From Actinomycetota bacterium (GTDB lineage Bacteria > Actinomycetota > Actinomycetes > S36-B12 > UBA10799): a DNA stretch of 64,000 nucleotides. Numbering within the stretch: the stretch's first letter is position 1; every line of letters begins with the position of its first letter. The notes below the pieces were generated by a model that made no database searches, was not told the origin of the DNA, and saw only the letters and a program-made list of their open reading frames with translations. The DNA is taken from assembly GCA_020637055.1 (NCBI GenBank), contig JACJWR010000003.1:248001-312000 (forward strand), written 5' to 3'. Shown piece after piece: positions 25,274 through 33,460 of this stretch. The position numbers were made by a program, and so were the translations under genes.

Positions 25274-26791
25274 TCAGACCGTCACCGCGTCCTTGACCTC
25301 GCCCTCCACCGCGATGTCCTCGCGAGTGCGTCCGAGGCCCTTGAGCGTGATCACCAGTCCCGCGGTCACCACGGTTCCGATGGCGATGGCCAGCAGGTAG
25401 GTCAGCGGGCCGCCGATCAGGGGCAGCACCCAAATCCCGCCGTGAGGTGCCCGCAGGGTGTTGTCGAACGCCATCACCAGTCCGCCGGTCACGGCGGAGC
25501 CGGCCATCAGCGATGGGATGACCCGGATCGGGTCGGCGGCGGCGAATGGAATCGCACCTTCGGTGATGAACGAGGCGCCCAGCAGCCAGGCGGCCTTGCC
25601 GTTCTCCTGTTCGGCCTCGCTGAACAGCCGCTTGCGCAGTGTCGTGGCGAGTGCCAGACCGAGCGGCGGCACCATTCCGGCAGCCATCACGGCAGCCATG
25701 ATCGTCAACTGCGGTGCATCTGTGGATGCGCCCACGGTTGCCAGGCCGGCGGCTGCGAAGGAGTAGGCCACCTTGTTCACCGGTCCGCCCATGTCGAACG
25801 CCATCATCAAGCCCAGGATGACGCCGAGCAGGATCGCCGACGAATCCGACATCGAGTTCAGCCATTCGGTGAGGCCGTCGGACACGGCAGCCAGGGGCCG
25901 TCCCAGCAGGATGATCATCAGAGCCCCGGTGATGAGCGTGGCGAGCAGTGGGGTCACCACCACCGGCATGATGCTCCGAATCGCGCTCGGCACCTTCCAG
26001 CGGGAGATCCACAATGCGGCGAAGCCCGCGATCACGCCGGTGACGATGCCGCCGAGGAAGCCGGAGCCGATCTCCACGGCCAGGAAGCCGCCGACGATGC
26101 CCGGCGCGATGCCAGGTCGGTCGGCGATGCCGAACGCGATGAAGCCGGAGAGGATCGGGACCAGGAATCCGAACGCAGCTGCTCCGATCAGGAACAGCAT
26201 TGCGGCCCAATCCTGCAATGAGACGACACTGAAGTTCGCGATCAGCTCGTCGAGTGGAACCTCCGTCACCGCCACCACACCGGTCTCGCCCCAGGCGATC
26301 TGGGACAGCATGAAGGCGATGGCGATCAGGATGCCGCCGGCGGCCACGAACGGAATCATGTACGACACGCCGGTCATCAACCAGCCACGGACCTTCGCGA
26401 TGCCGCTGTGGCCGTAGTTCTTCGCCGCGAGGCCAGCCGAGGCACCCGCGGCTCCGCCGCCCGCGCCCGCAGCCGGCACCGGTGTCTTGGTGGTCTCGTT
26501 GGCCGCCTCGATGATCAACGCCGGAGCGTCATGGATGGCTGACTTCACACTGGTGGTGACGGTCGGCTTGCCGGCGAACCGTTCCCGGTCGCGCACCTCC
26601 ACGTCGGCGGCGAAGATGACCGCGTCAGCGGCGGCGATCACGGCCGGGTCGAGGGGGGTGAAGCCGCCCGCGCCTTGGGTTTCGACTTCGATTTCGTGGC
26701 CGGCGTTGGCGGCGGCGGTCTCCAGCGCCTCGGCGGCCATGTAGGTGTGGGCGATCCCCGTGGGGCACGAGGTCACAGCGACGAACTTCAT
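25274..26791 (-). CDS. fruA: PTS fructose transporter subunit IIBC
   Basis: A 505-aa fusion that phosphorylates and imports fructose as fructose-1-phosphate. The IIB domain (about 1-100) has phospho-acceptor Cys9 in TSCPTGIAHTYMAAE. A Pro/Ala-rich linker (about 108-125) leads to the IIC membrane domain (about 135-485), with GVSYMIPFVAAGGILIAI, GGFLAVEIGSGFLGGIV and ITEGAIPFAAADP, the conserved substrate region. The start overlaps the stop of the IIA gene by 4 bp. It is the last gene of the fruR-fruK-IIA-IIBC operon and faces the terminator hairpin. EI and HPr are not in the window. Confidence 0.96.
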   Translation of the reverse strand: MKFVAVTSCPTGIAHTYMAAEALETAAANAGHEIEVETQGAGGFTPLDPAVIAAADAVIFAADVEVRDRERFAGKPTVTTSVKSAIHDAPALIIEAANETTKTPVPAAGAGGGAAGASAGLAAKNYGHSGIAKVRGWLMTGVSYMIPFVAAGGILIAIAFMLSQIAWGETGVVAVTEVPLDELIANFSVVSLQDWAAMLFLIGAAAFGFLVPILSGFIAFGIADRPGIAPGIVGGFLAVEIGSGFLGGIVTGVIAGFAALWISRWKVPSAIRSIMPVVVTPLLATLITGALMIILLGRPLAAVSDGLTEWLNSMSDSSAILLGVILGLMMAFDMGGPVNKVAYSFAAAGLATVGASTDAPQLTIMAAVMAAGMVPPLGLALATTLRKRLFSEAEQENGKAAWLLGASFITEGAIPFAAADPIRVIPSLMAGSAVTGGLVMAFDNTLRAPHGGIWVLPLIGGPLTYLLAIAIGTVVTAGLVITLKGLGRTREDIAVEGEVKDAVTV

Positions 26792-27240
26792 TTCACGACC
26801 ACCTCTCGGTTGAAGAGCGCGACGACCTGGTCGGGGTCCTCGGCCTGGTGTAGGGCCTCACGGAACGATTCGTGGATGAGGCGACGCGACAGTGCGGCGA
26901 GCACCTTGAGGTGATCCGCGTCGCCGCCGTCCGGGGCGGCGATGAGGAACACCAAGGTGGCCGGTCCGTCCGCGGCGCCGTAGTCGATTCCGTCGGCCGA
27001 GCGGCCGAAGGCGACGGTGGGGGCGGTCACTGCGGCAGATCGGGCGTGCGGGATACCGATCCCACCCTCGATTCCGGTGGGCATCACGGCTTCCCGGGCA
27101 CGGACGTCGGCGAGGAATGCCTCGCGGTCGGTGACCCGCCCGGCGGCGACGAGCCGGTCGACCAGGCGTGCCGTGGTGGTGTCCTTGTCGCCGGGCGGAA
27201 GGTCGAGTTCGACCATCTCGGCGGTGATCAGTTCGGTCAT
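26788..27240 (-). CDS. PTS fructose transporter subunit IIA
   Basis: A 150-aa EIIA of the fructose/mannitol type. It takes phosphate from HPr on His65 (GIGIPHARS) and passes it to the IIB Cys. VMPTGIEGGIGIPHARS and VFLIAAPDGGDADHLKVLAALSR are family signatures. In many bacteria IIA is fused to IIBC or to an HPr-like domain; here it is a separate gene overlapping fruK and IIBC by 4 bp on each side. Confidence 0.95.
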   Translation of the reverse strand: MTELITAEMVELDLPPGDKDTTTARLVDRLVAAGRVTDREAFLADVRAREAVMPTGIEGGIGIPHARSAAVTAPTVAFGRSADGIDYGAADGPATLVFLIAAPDGGDADHLKVLAALSRRLIHESFREALHQAEDPDQVVALFNREVVVK

Positions 27241-28184
27241 GAGTGCTCCTCGGTGAGTGGTTGGGAAGGGTCGGGGTCGGCGGTGAGGTGGACAGCATCG
27301 GCGGGGATCGCGTCGCCCAGCGGCACTCCCGTGCCGGTGGTGGCCACGGCCGAGGTGGCCCAGGCGACGCCGTTGCGAAGTGCGACTGCCCCCCGGCCGC
27401 CGGCGAATAGCGCGCCGGCCAGCATCGCGTCGCCGGCGCCGACGGTGTTGACCACCGTCACGTCCGGTCCGCGGGCGAACCACACCTCGTCGGCGCTGGT
27501 GAGCACGGCCCCGTCCCGGCCGAGACTGCAGAGCACGTCCCCCGCGCCGGCGTGCTGGAGATCGCGACAGGCCTTGATCACGTCGCCGAGGGTTGCCAGC
27601 GGCCAGCCGACTGCCTCGGCGAGCTCTGCGGCATTGGGTTTGATCAGGTGAGGTCGGTGAGCGAGGGCAGCCCGCAGGGCCGGTCCCGAGGTGTCGATGG
27701 CAAGCCGGGCACCGGCGGCGGCGGCGATCTCGGCGAGCATCCCGTAAACCCGACCGTCGAGTTCCGGTGGGAGACTGCCACCGGCGACGATCCAGCCGCC
27801 CGCCGCTGCGTGGTCGGCCACCGCGGCCATGACGTCGGCCACCTCCTGTTCGGACAGGGTCGGACCGGGTTCGTTGAGTTTGGTCGTGGTGCCGTCGTGC
27901 TCGATGATGGTGACGTTCGCCCGGGTGGTGCCGGCGATCCGCACGACGGCCGCGGTGACCGACTGGCGATCGAGCAGGTGCAGCACGACCTCGCCATTCG
28001 AGCCGCCGACCGGCAACACCGCCACCGCCGGAACGCCGTTGCCTGCCAGTGCGCGCGCGACGTTGACGCCCTTTCCACCCGGGTCGAGCCGAGCCGGTGC
28101 GGTCTTGTTGATGTCGCCGCGGGCCAGCACGTCGACCTCCAGCGTCTGGTCGAGGCTCGGATTGAGCGTGACGGTGACGATCAT
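27237..28184 (-). CDS. fruK: 1-phosphofructokinase
   Basis: A 315-aa PfkB-family kinase that converts fructose-1-phosphate to fructose-1,6-bisphosphate. The N-terminus MIVTVTLNPSLDQTL, DPGGKGVNVARAL, the KxNxxE-type motif IKPNAAELAEAVG and the ATP/anion-hole motif NTVGAGDAMLAG are all present. It lies between the DeoR-type repressor and the IIA gene with 4-bp overlaps on both sides, so the whole operon is translationally coupled. Confidence 0.96.
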   Translation of the reverse strand: MIVTVTLNPSLDQTLEVDVLARGDINKTAPARLDPGGKGVNVARALAGNGVPAVAVLPVGGSNGEVVLHLLDRQSVTAAVVRIAGTTRANVTIIEHDGTTTKLNEPGPTLSEQEVADVMAAVADHAAAGGWIVAGGSLPPELDGRVYGMLAEIAAAAGARLAIDTSGPALRAALAHRPHLIKPNAAELAEAVGWPLATLGDVIKACRDLQHAGAGDVLCSLGRDGAVLTSADEVWFARGPDVTVVNTVGAGDAMLAGALFAGGRGAVALRNGVAWATSAVATTGTGVPLGDAIPADAVHLTADPDPSQPLTEEHS

Positions 28185-28942
28185 GCGATCACGACCTGGG
28201 GTCCGGCGGCTTCGATCTCGGCGGCCATGCTCGGCTCGACCAGCGGATCGGTGATGATCGCGTCGAGGTCGGCGAGGTCGCCGAAGGTGCTGAAGTGGTC
28301 GACGCCGAACTTGGTGTGGTCGGCGACGCAGATCGCCCGGCGGGCGGCGCCGATGAACGCTCGTTTGATGGCGGCCTCGGATCGGTCGGGGGTGGTGAGG
28401 CCGCGATTGAGCGAGATTCCGTTGGTGCCGACGATCGCGAGGTCGACGAAGATGTCGTGGACGAAGATCTGGGCCGCTTCATCGACGGTCGCCAACGTTC
28501 GCGGCCGCAGCCTGCCCCCGACGAGGTGGAGGGTGACCCGCGGCATGGTCGCGAGCAGTGAAGCGTGCGGCAGGGAATTCGTCACCACGGTGAGTTCGCG
28601 GTCTGGCGGGAGGAGCTGTGCGATGCGCAGGGTCGTGGTGCCGGCGTCCAGGATGATGCTGCCGTCGTCGGGGAGTTCCGCCAGCGCCCGCTTGGCGATG
28701 GCTTCCTTCTCCGCGGTCAGCACCGCCTCGCGGGTGGCGACCTCCGGCTCGAAGCCGAGCCGGTCCACCGGGATCGCTCCTCCGTGCACCCGCCGCAGCG
28801 TGCCTCGGCGTTCCAACGCGATGAGATCGCGGCGAATCGTCTCGGTGGTCACGTCGAGTTCGTGGGCGAGGCCGTTCACGTCGACTCGGCCGTCCTGCCT
28901 GGCACGTTGGGCTATCGCCTGTTGTCGTTCCTCTGCGTACAT
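28181..28942 (-). CDS. fruR: DeoR-family repressor of the fructose operon
   Basis: A 253-aa regulator with an N-terminal DeoR winged helix (ERQQAIAQRARQDGRVDVNGLAHELDVTTETIRRDL) and a C-terminal sugar-phosphate sensor domain with DGSIILDAGTTTLRIA and IVGTNGIS. It is the first gene of the operon and most likely represses it until fructose-1-phosphate binds, by family analogy. ATG 28942 is chosen because AGGAGGAG lies just upstream; an in-frame start at 29029 would add a hydrophobic, non-homologous leader. The preceding AT-rich region carries repeated TTTGTG/CTTGTG elements. Confidence 0.93.
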   Translation of the reverse strand: MYAEERQQAIAQRARQDGRVDVNGLAHELDVTTETIRRDLIALERRGTLRRVHGGAIPVDRLGFEPEVATREAVLTAEKEAIAKRALAELPDDGSIILDAGTTTLRIAQLLPPDRELTVVTNSLPHASLLATMPRVTLHLVGGRLRPRTLATVDEAAQIFVHDIFVDLAIVGTNGISLNRGLTTPDRSEAAIKRAFIGAARRAICVADHTKFGVDHFSTFGDLADLDAIITDPLVEPSMAAEIEAAGPQVVIA

Positions 28943-28964
28943 GTGGACTCCTCCGTTCCAAATC

Positions 28965-29040
28965 CAACCAATACCCATACAAAACCACAAAGAAGCAACA
29001 CAAGTCAACACAAAGACAGAAATGCGCACACGATCGTGTG
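28965..29040 (-). promoter_or_regulatory. AT-rich promoter/operator region of the fru operon
   Basis: This is the most AT-rich stretch nearby. On the minus strand it has repeated TTTGTGTTG, CTTGTGTTG, TTTGTGG and TTTTGTATGG elements, a TTGACT-like -35 element and, at its far end (29027-29040), a perfect 14-bp palindrome CACACGATCGTGTG. Tandem T/G-rich repeats of this kind are typical DeoR-family binding sites, so this is probably where FruR and RNA polymerase bind. Confidence 0.55.
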
Positions 29041-29073
29041 TGGCAGGTGCCTGGATGAGTGATGCTGCGGGAC

Positions 29074-30246
29074 TCAGCCCCGGTCGGTCCCGAGCTGCGG
29101 CGGAGTGAGGCGGTAGGCCGCGGGGGTGCGCGAGAAGGTGATCGGGTTGGCCACCGTGGCGTACCCGGCACCGGCGTCAGCGTCCGGTATCGGAACCACC
29201 GGTTGCAGGCCCAGTCGTTCGGCCAGGGCGAAGGCTTCGGAGATGTCGTTGATCGGGCCGCACGGCACCCCGTGGGCGGTGAGTCGCGCCTGCCAGTTCG
29301 AGGCAGTGTCGTGGGCAAGCAGCGCCGTCAGCGCCGCCTTCAGCTGCGCTCGGTTGCGAACCCGGTCCGGATTCGAGGCGAAGCGCTGATCGGCGGCCAG
29401 CGCGGGCTCGCCCAATTCGGCCGCCAGCGCCGCGAATTGCACATTGTTGCCGACGGCGAGCACCAAGGGACGGTCCGCGGTGTCGAACACCTCGTAGGGT
29501 GCGATCGACGGATGGGCGTTGCCCAAGATTCCCGGAACCACGCCGCCGGTGACGTAGGCCGCCGCTTGGTTGACCATCCCGGACAGCAGCGAACTCAGCA
29601 GGTTCACCTCGACCCGCTGGCCCCGCCCGGATCGGGTGCGTTCCTGCAGGGCGGCGAGGATGCCGACGGTGGCATGCAGCCCGGTGAGCAGGTCCACCAG
29701 GGCGACGCCGACCTTGGTGGGCGAATCAGGATCAGTTCCGGTGATGCTCATGAGCCCACCCATCGCCTGTACGAGCAGGTCGTAGCCGGGCAGTTCGGCG
29801 CCTGCTCCGGAGCCGAAGCCGCTGATCGAGCAGTAGATGACGCCCGGGTTCTCAGCCACCAGATCGGCGTATCCGAGGCCGCGGCGGTCGAGGGCGCCGG
29901 CCTTGAAGTTCTCGATCACCACATCGGCCCGCAGGGCGAGTCGCCGGGCACGGTCGAGGTCGTCCGGGTCGTCGAGATTCCACGCCACCGACGTCTTGTT
30001 GCGGTTGACCGAGTGGTAGTAGCTCGACTGGCCGTCCGGCGCGAACGGCGGTCCCCAGGCCCGGGTGTCGTCACCCGCGTCCGGACGTTCGATTTTGATC
30101 ACCTCGGCGCCGAGGTCCCCGAGCAGCATGGTGGCGTAGGGGCCGGCCAGCACTCGGGTGAAATCGGCGACCAGCAAACCGGCGAGTGGTCCGCTGGGAA
30201 CCGCCGGCGAGTCGTGGTGAGATGGAGAGGTGGCCACGGCGAGCAT
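29074..30246 (-). CDS. Family III CoA-transferase (CaiB/BaiF)
   Basis: A 390-aa CoA-transferase that moves CoA between carboxylates. It has GPLAGLLVADFTRVLAGPYATMLLGDLGAEVIKIE, ENFKAGALDRRGLGYADL and YCSISGFGSG, and probably an active-site Asp in this region as in the family. The gene is divergent from an acyl-CoA dehydrogenase of the glutaryl-CoA type, 118 bp away. In other bacteria such a pair handles glutarate: this enzyme would charge glutarate with CoA and the dehydrogenase would oxidise and decarboxylate it. That assignment is inferred from context. Confidence 0.92.
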   Translation of the reverse strand: MLAVATSPSHHDSPAVPSGPLAGLLVADFTRVLAGPYATMLLGDLGAEVIKIERPDAGDDTRAWGPPFAPDGQSSYYHSVNRNKTSVAWNLDDPDDLDRARRLALRADVVIENFKAGALDRRGLGYADLVAENPGVIYCSISGFGSGAGAELPGYDLLVQAMGGLMSITGTDPDSPTKVGVALVDLLTGLHATVGILAALQERTRSGRGQRVEVNLLSSLLSGMVNQAAAYVTGGVVPGILGNAHPSIAPYEVFDTADRPLVLAVGNNVQFAALAAELGEPALAADQRFASNPDRVRNRAQLKAALTALLAHDTASNWQARLTAHGVPCGPINDISEAFALAERLGLQPVVPIPDADAGAGYATVANPITFSRTPAAYRLTPPQLGTDRG

Positions 30247-30364
30247 CCATTCTGGCGATGATCCCCGACCCTAGCGGCAGATCGATGCCGTACTCACCGG
30301 ATCCGGCCGGGCCCGCCGACGACGAGGCGTCGCCGGTTCGACGACCGCGGAAAGGCATCGGCCG

Positions 30365-31540
30365 ATGGCAACTCCTCCCATCTCGCCCACCGGGCTGCTA
30401 GCCCTCGACGATCTGCTGGCCGACGACGAGCGCGCGATGCGTGACGTCGTCCGCGACTACGTCGCGGATCGGGTCAGACCCGAGGTGGCGGAGTGGTTCG
30501 AGGCGGGGTGGATCCCAGCCCGGGAGTTGGCCCGGGAGATGGGCCGGCTCGGGTTGCTCGGTATGCACCTGCAGGGTTACGGCTGCAGCGGCGCCTCGGC
30601 CACGGCCTACGGGCTGGCCTGCCTGGAGCTCGAGGCCGGCGACTCCGGCATCCGGTCGCTGGTGAGCGTGCAAGGTTCGCTGGCCATGTACGCCATCTGG
30701 GAGTTCGGGAGCGAAGAGCAGAAGCAACAGTGGCTGCCCGGTATGGCCAGCGGTGAATTGATCGGCTGCTTCGGACTCACCGAGGCGGACTTCGGATCCA
30801 ACCCCGGCGGTATGCGCACGAGCGCCCACCGGGACGGTGCGGACTGGATCCTCAACGGCAGCAAGATGTGGATCACCAACGGCAGCGTGGCCGATGTGGC
30901 GGTGGTGTGGGCCCGGACCGAGGAAGGGATCCGGGGGTTCCTGGTGCCCACGGACACTCCCGGATTCAGCGCTCACGAGATCAAGAAGAAGTTGTCGCTG
31001 CGGGCCTCGGTGACCTCGGAGTTGGTGTTGGCCGATGTGCGGCTGCCGGCCGATGCGCTGCTGCCCGGAGCGAAGGGTCTGCGGGGCCCGTTGTCCTGCC
31101 TGAACGAGGCCCGCTTCGGCATCGTCTTCGGCACCTTGGGGGCAGCCCGCGACTGTCTGCAGACCACCATCGACTACGCGATCGACCGGGTCCAGTTCGA
31201 TCGGCCGATCGCCGGCTACCAGTTGACCCAGAAGAAGTTGGTGGACATGACCCTGGAACTCGACAAAGGGATGCTGCTGGCCATGCATCTGGGGCGGCTC
31301 AAGGATTCCGGCACGATTCGGGCGGCGCAGGTCAGCGTGGGAAAGTTGAACAATGCCCGGGCGGCGCTCGCGATCGCGCGGGAGTGCCGGTCGATCCTGG
31401 GTGGCAACGGCATCACGCTGGAGTACCCGGTGATCAGGCACATGAACAACCTCGAATCCGTCTACACCTACGAAGGCACCAACGAGATGCACACGCTGGT
31501 GGTGGGGGAGGCGCTTACGGGGTTGGCTGCGTATCGCTGA
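30365..31540 (+). CDS. Acyl-CoA dehydrogenase, glutaryl-CoA dehydrogenase-like
   Basis: A 391-aa FAD enzyme. Flavin and substrate motifs are CFGLTEADFGSNPGGMRT, LNGSKMWITNG, DRVQFDRPIAGYQLTQKKLVDM, RSILGGNGITLEYPVIRHMNN and the catalytic-base segment VYTYEGTNEMHTLVVGEAL (Glu in YEGT). The D-R-x-QFxRPIAxxQL/I order, the SRSILGGNGI segment and the length match glutaryl-CoA dehydrogenases more than short-chain enzymes. Decarboxylating activity cannot be proven from sequence. It is divergent from the CoA-transferase, so a glutarate or lysine catabolic role is plausible. Confidence 0.93.
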   Translation: MATPPISPTGLLALDDLLADDERAMRDVVRDYVADRVRPEVAEWFEAGWIPARELAREMGRLGLLGMHLQGYGCSGASATAYGLACLELEAGDSGIRSLVSVQGSLAMYAIWEFGSEEQKQQWLPGMASGELIGCFGLTEADFGSNPGGMRTSAHRDGADWILNGSKMWITNGSVADVAVVWARTEEGIRGFLVPTDTPGFSAHEIKKKLSLRASVTSELVLADVRLPADALLPGAKGLRGPLSCLNEARFGIVFGTLGAARDCLQTTIDYAIDRVQFDRPIAGYQLTQKKLVDMTLELDKGMLLAMHLGRLKDSGTIRAAQVSVGKLNNARAALAIARECRSILGGNGITLEYPVIRHMNNLESVYTYEGTNEMHTLVVGEALTGLAAYR

Positions 31541-31623
31541 GGTGGGTCACGTCGTCAGGTCCGCGTGCGCCACGCGACCGCCTGGTGCCTACTGTGGGAG
31601 ACGAGGCAGAGGAGGGCCGAATC

Positions 31624-32100
31624 ATGAGGTTGTGGGTTGGATTCGCCGGTGTGGCGCTGGTGGGAACGGTCGCATTGGCCGGTTGCTCATCGCAGGACTC
31701 GGCCGGCGGATCTGAAAGTGCCAGCGCGGAACCTGCGACGAGCGCTCCGGTGTCGGCGGCACCGACCGGCAGTGCGCAGCCCGGTGCGGCCGACGACAGT
31801 GCCTGTCAGTTGGCTGATGCGACCGGAGAGTCGAACAACGCCGAACTACAGGCCTTGGCCACCGCGGTGTTCAACGACCTGGACTGCGCTGCCGCCGAGT
31901 CGCTGGGGGATCAACTCAAGGCCGCGGCTGCCGATCCGGAGTTCACCGCGCAGGTCGCCGCGGCCGGCTGGGAGTCCAGTTCGGGCGAGGCGGTCGGAGG
32001 CGTGAGCCTGAGCGTGGTGGATGTCGAAGGCAGGACCACCTGCATGATCAGCGTGCTGGACTCGCCGAAGGCGAAGACGCTCAACTGCGGCAACGTCTGA
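31624..32100 (+). CDS. Lipoprotein of unknown function
   Basis: A 158-aa lipoprotein: an n-region with Arg, a hydrophobic core (VGFAGVALVGTVALAGC) and the lipobox LAGC with acylated Cys near residue 21. Next comes a Ser/Ala/Pro-rich tether (about 22-58) and a small globular C-terminal part with two more Cys (CAAAES, TCMISVL/NCGNV). It has a GAGGAGG ribosome site 9 nt before ATG 31624. A TACTGT -10-like box at 31588-31593 would give a leader of about 25-30 nt. There is no known domain. Confidence 0.85.
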   Translation: MRLWVGFAGVALVGTVALAGCSSQDSAGGSESASAEPATSAPVSAAPTGSAQPGAADDSACQLADATGESNNAELQALATAVFNDLDCAAAESLGDQLKAAAADPEFTAQVAAAGWESSSGEAVGGVSLSVVDVEGRTTCMISVLDSPKAKTLNCGNV

Positions 32101-32159
32101 TCCGACCGGGGCTACGGGCACCCGGCCGCCACGACACCCCGACGCTGCGGGGCCCTCGT

Positions 32160-33386
32160 TCAGTGCTCGACGGTGGCCTTCGCGCCCTTGGTCTGACCGA
32201 TTGCCTCAAGCAGGTCACCGAACCAGGGCACGTCGATGTCGAACGGCTTGCCGCCGGCGATGCGGGTGAACTCGATCGCACGCAGGCGGTCGCCGTTGTC
32301 CTCGTCGTGGCCGATCACGCCACCTTCGCGACGCAGTGCGCATTCCACCGCGAGGTCCACGCAGCCCTTGATCAGTCGCAGGTCGTCGGCGTTGGCCGCC
32401 GCCGACCGGGCGAAGTAGCCGGACTTCCACACTTGGGTCTTCTCCGCGCCCACCATGTCGGCGAACTGATGACCGAACCATTGACCTGGGTTGATCTTGT
32501 CGAGTCGGACGTGGCCGAAGGCATCCCGGGGCACCTCCTCGCCGGCAGCCTCCAACTGGCCGACGATCTCGCTGACACCTGCTCCTTCGGACAAGAAGAT
32601 GTTCACGCAGCCCAGTTCATCCATGACCTCCTTGAGGCGAGCCGCCTCGGCCTGCAGGTCGAATGCCATCTCCGGTACGAAGACGGCGTGCACGTCCCAC
32701 CGCCGCGCATCCAGACCGATACCCGGATTCCAGTCCTGGGTGGCCAACCACTTGCGGTAGTCCGCCGCGGTGGCTGCGGTCAGCCACCCGCAGTTGCGTC
32801 CCATGACTTCATGGATGATCAGCGAACGCGGGTTCGCCCCATGCTCGGCGATGATGTTGCGTGCGTAGAGGGCGCCCTGCTCGGCAGCCGTCCATGCGCC
32901 CAGGCTCTGCCGGATCGGGAACACGTCGTTGTCGATGGTCTTCGGCAGCCCGACCACCGTGAGTTCGTAGTCGTTCTCGTGCAGGAAGGCGGCGAGATCC
33001 GCGGCCGTGGTGTTGGTGTCGTCGCCGCCGATCGTGTGGAGCACGTCGACGCCGTCGGCGGAAAGTTGGTTCGCCGCCACCTCCAACGGGTTCTGGCCTT
33101 CGGCCACCAGCCCGCGCTTCACGCAGTCGGCCACGTTGGTCAACTTCACCCGGGAGTTCCCGATCGGGCTGCCGCCGAATTTGTGCAGCAGCGCGGCGTT
33201 CTCGCGCATCTCCGGTGTGATCGCGATCGACTGCCCCAGCAGCAGGCCCTGGTAGCCGTCGACGTAGGCGATCAGCTCGATATCCGGCGCGATCTCGGTG
33301 TACCGCTCGATCAGACCCCCGACCGCGGAGGAGAGGCAGGGGGCGAGGCCGCCGGCGGTGAGCATGGCAACTTTGCGAACAGTCAT
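32160..33386 (-). CDS. pfp: Pyrophosphate-dependent 6-phosphofructokinase
   Basis: A 408-aa phosphofructokinase. It carries GGDDTNTTAADLA (Asp in place of the second Gly of ATP enzymes) and PKTIDNDV (Lys instead of Gly). These are the two known determinants of pyrophosphate rather than ATP use, so the reaction should be reversible (fructose-6-P + PPi). MGRNCGWLTAATAADYR is the substrate site. The ATG at 33386 follows a leaderless TAGCCT box by 7 nt; the frame upstream is open but not conserved. It converges on the lipoprotein gene. Together with the fructose PTS it feeds glycolysis, although the genes are not linked. Confidence 0.93.
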   Translation of the reverse strand: MTVRKVAMLTAGGLAPCLSSAVGGLIERYTEIAPDIELIAYVDGYQGLLLGQSIAITPEMRENAALLHKFGGSPIGNSRVKLTNVADCVKRGLVAEGQNPLEVAANQLSADGVDVLHTIGGDDTNTTAADLAAFLHENDYELTVVGLPKTIDNDVFPIRQSLGAWTAAEQGALYARNIIAEHGANPRSLIIHEVMGRNCGWLTAATAADYRKWLATQDWNPGIGLDARRWDVHAVFVPEMAFDLQAEAARLKEVMDELGCVNIFLSEGAGVSEIVGQLEAAGEEVPRDAFGHVRLDKINPGQWFGHQFADMVGAEKTQVWKSGYFARSAAANADDLRLIKGCVDLAVECALRREGGVIGHDEDNGDRLRAIEFTRIAGGKPFDIDVPWFGDLLEAIGQTKGAKATVEH

Positions 33387-33393
33387 GTCGGCC

Positions 33394-33399
33394 AGGCTA
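33394..33399 (-). promoter_or_regulatory. Leaderless -10 box of the phosphofructokinase gene (TAGCCT)
   Basis: On the minus strand TAGCCT is followed by GGCCGAC (7 nt) and the ATG at 33386. The match fixes that start codon and argues against starts further upstream. Confidence 0.55.
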
Positions 33400-33460
33400 G
33401 TGGTCGGTGCGGGGGCGAGGCCACAGCCACGGCCGATTTCGCCCGGGCGTTGGCCGGGTG

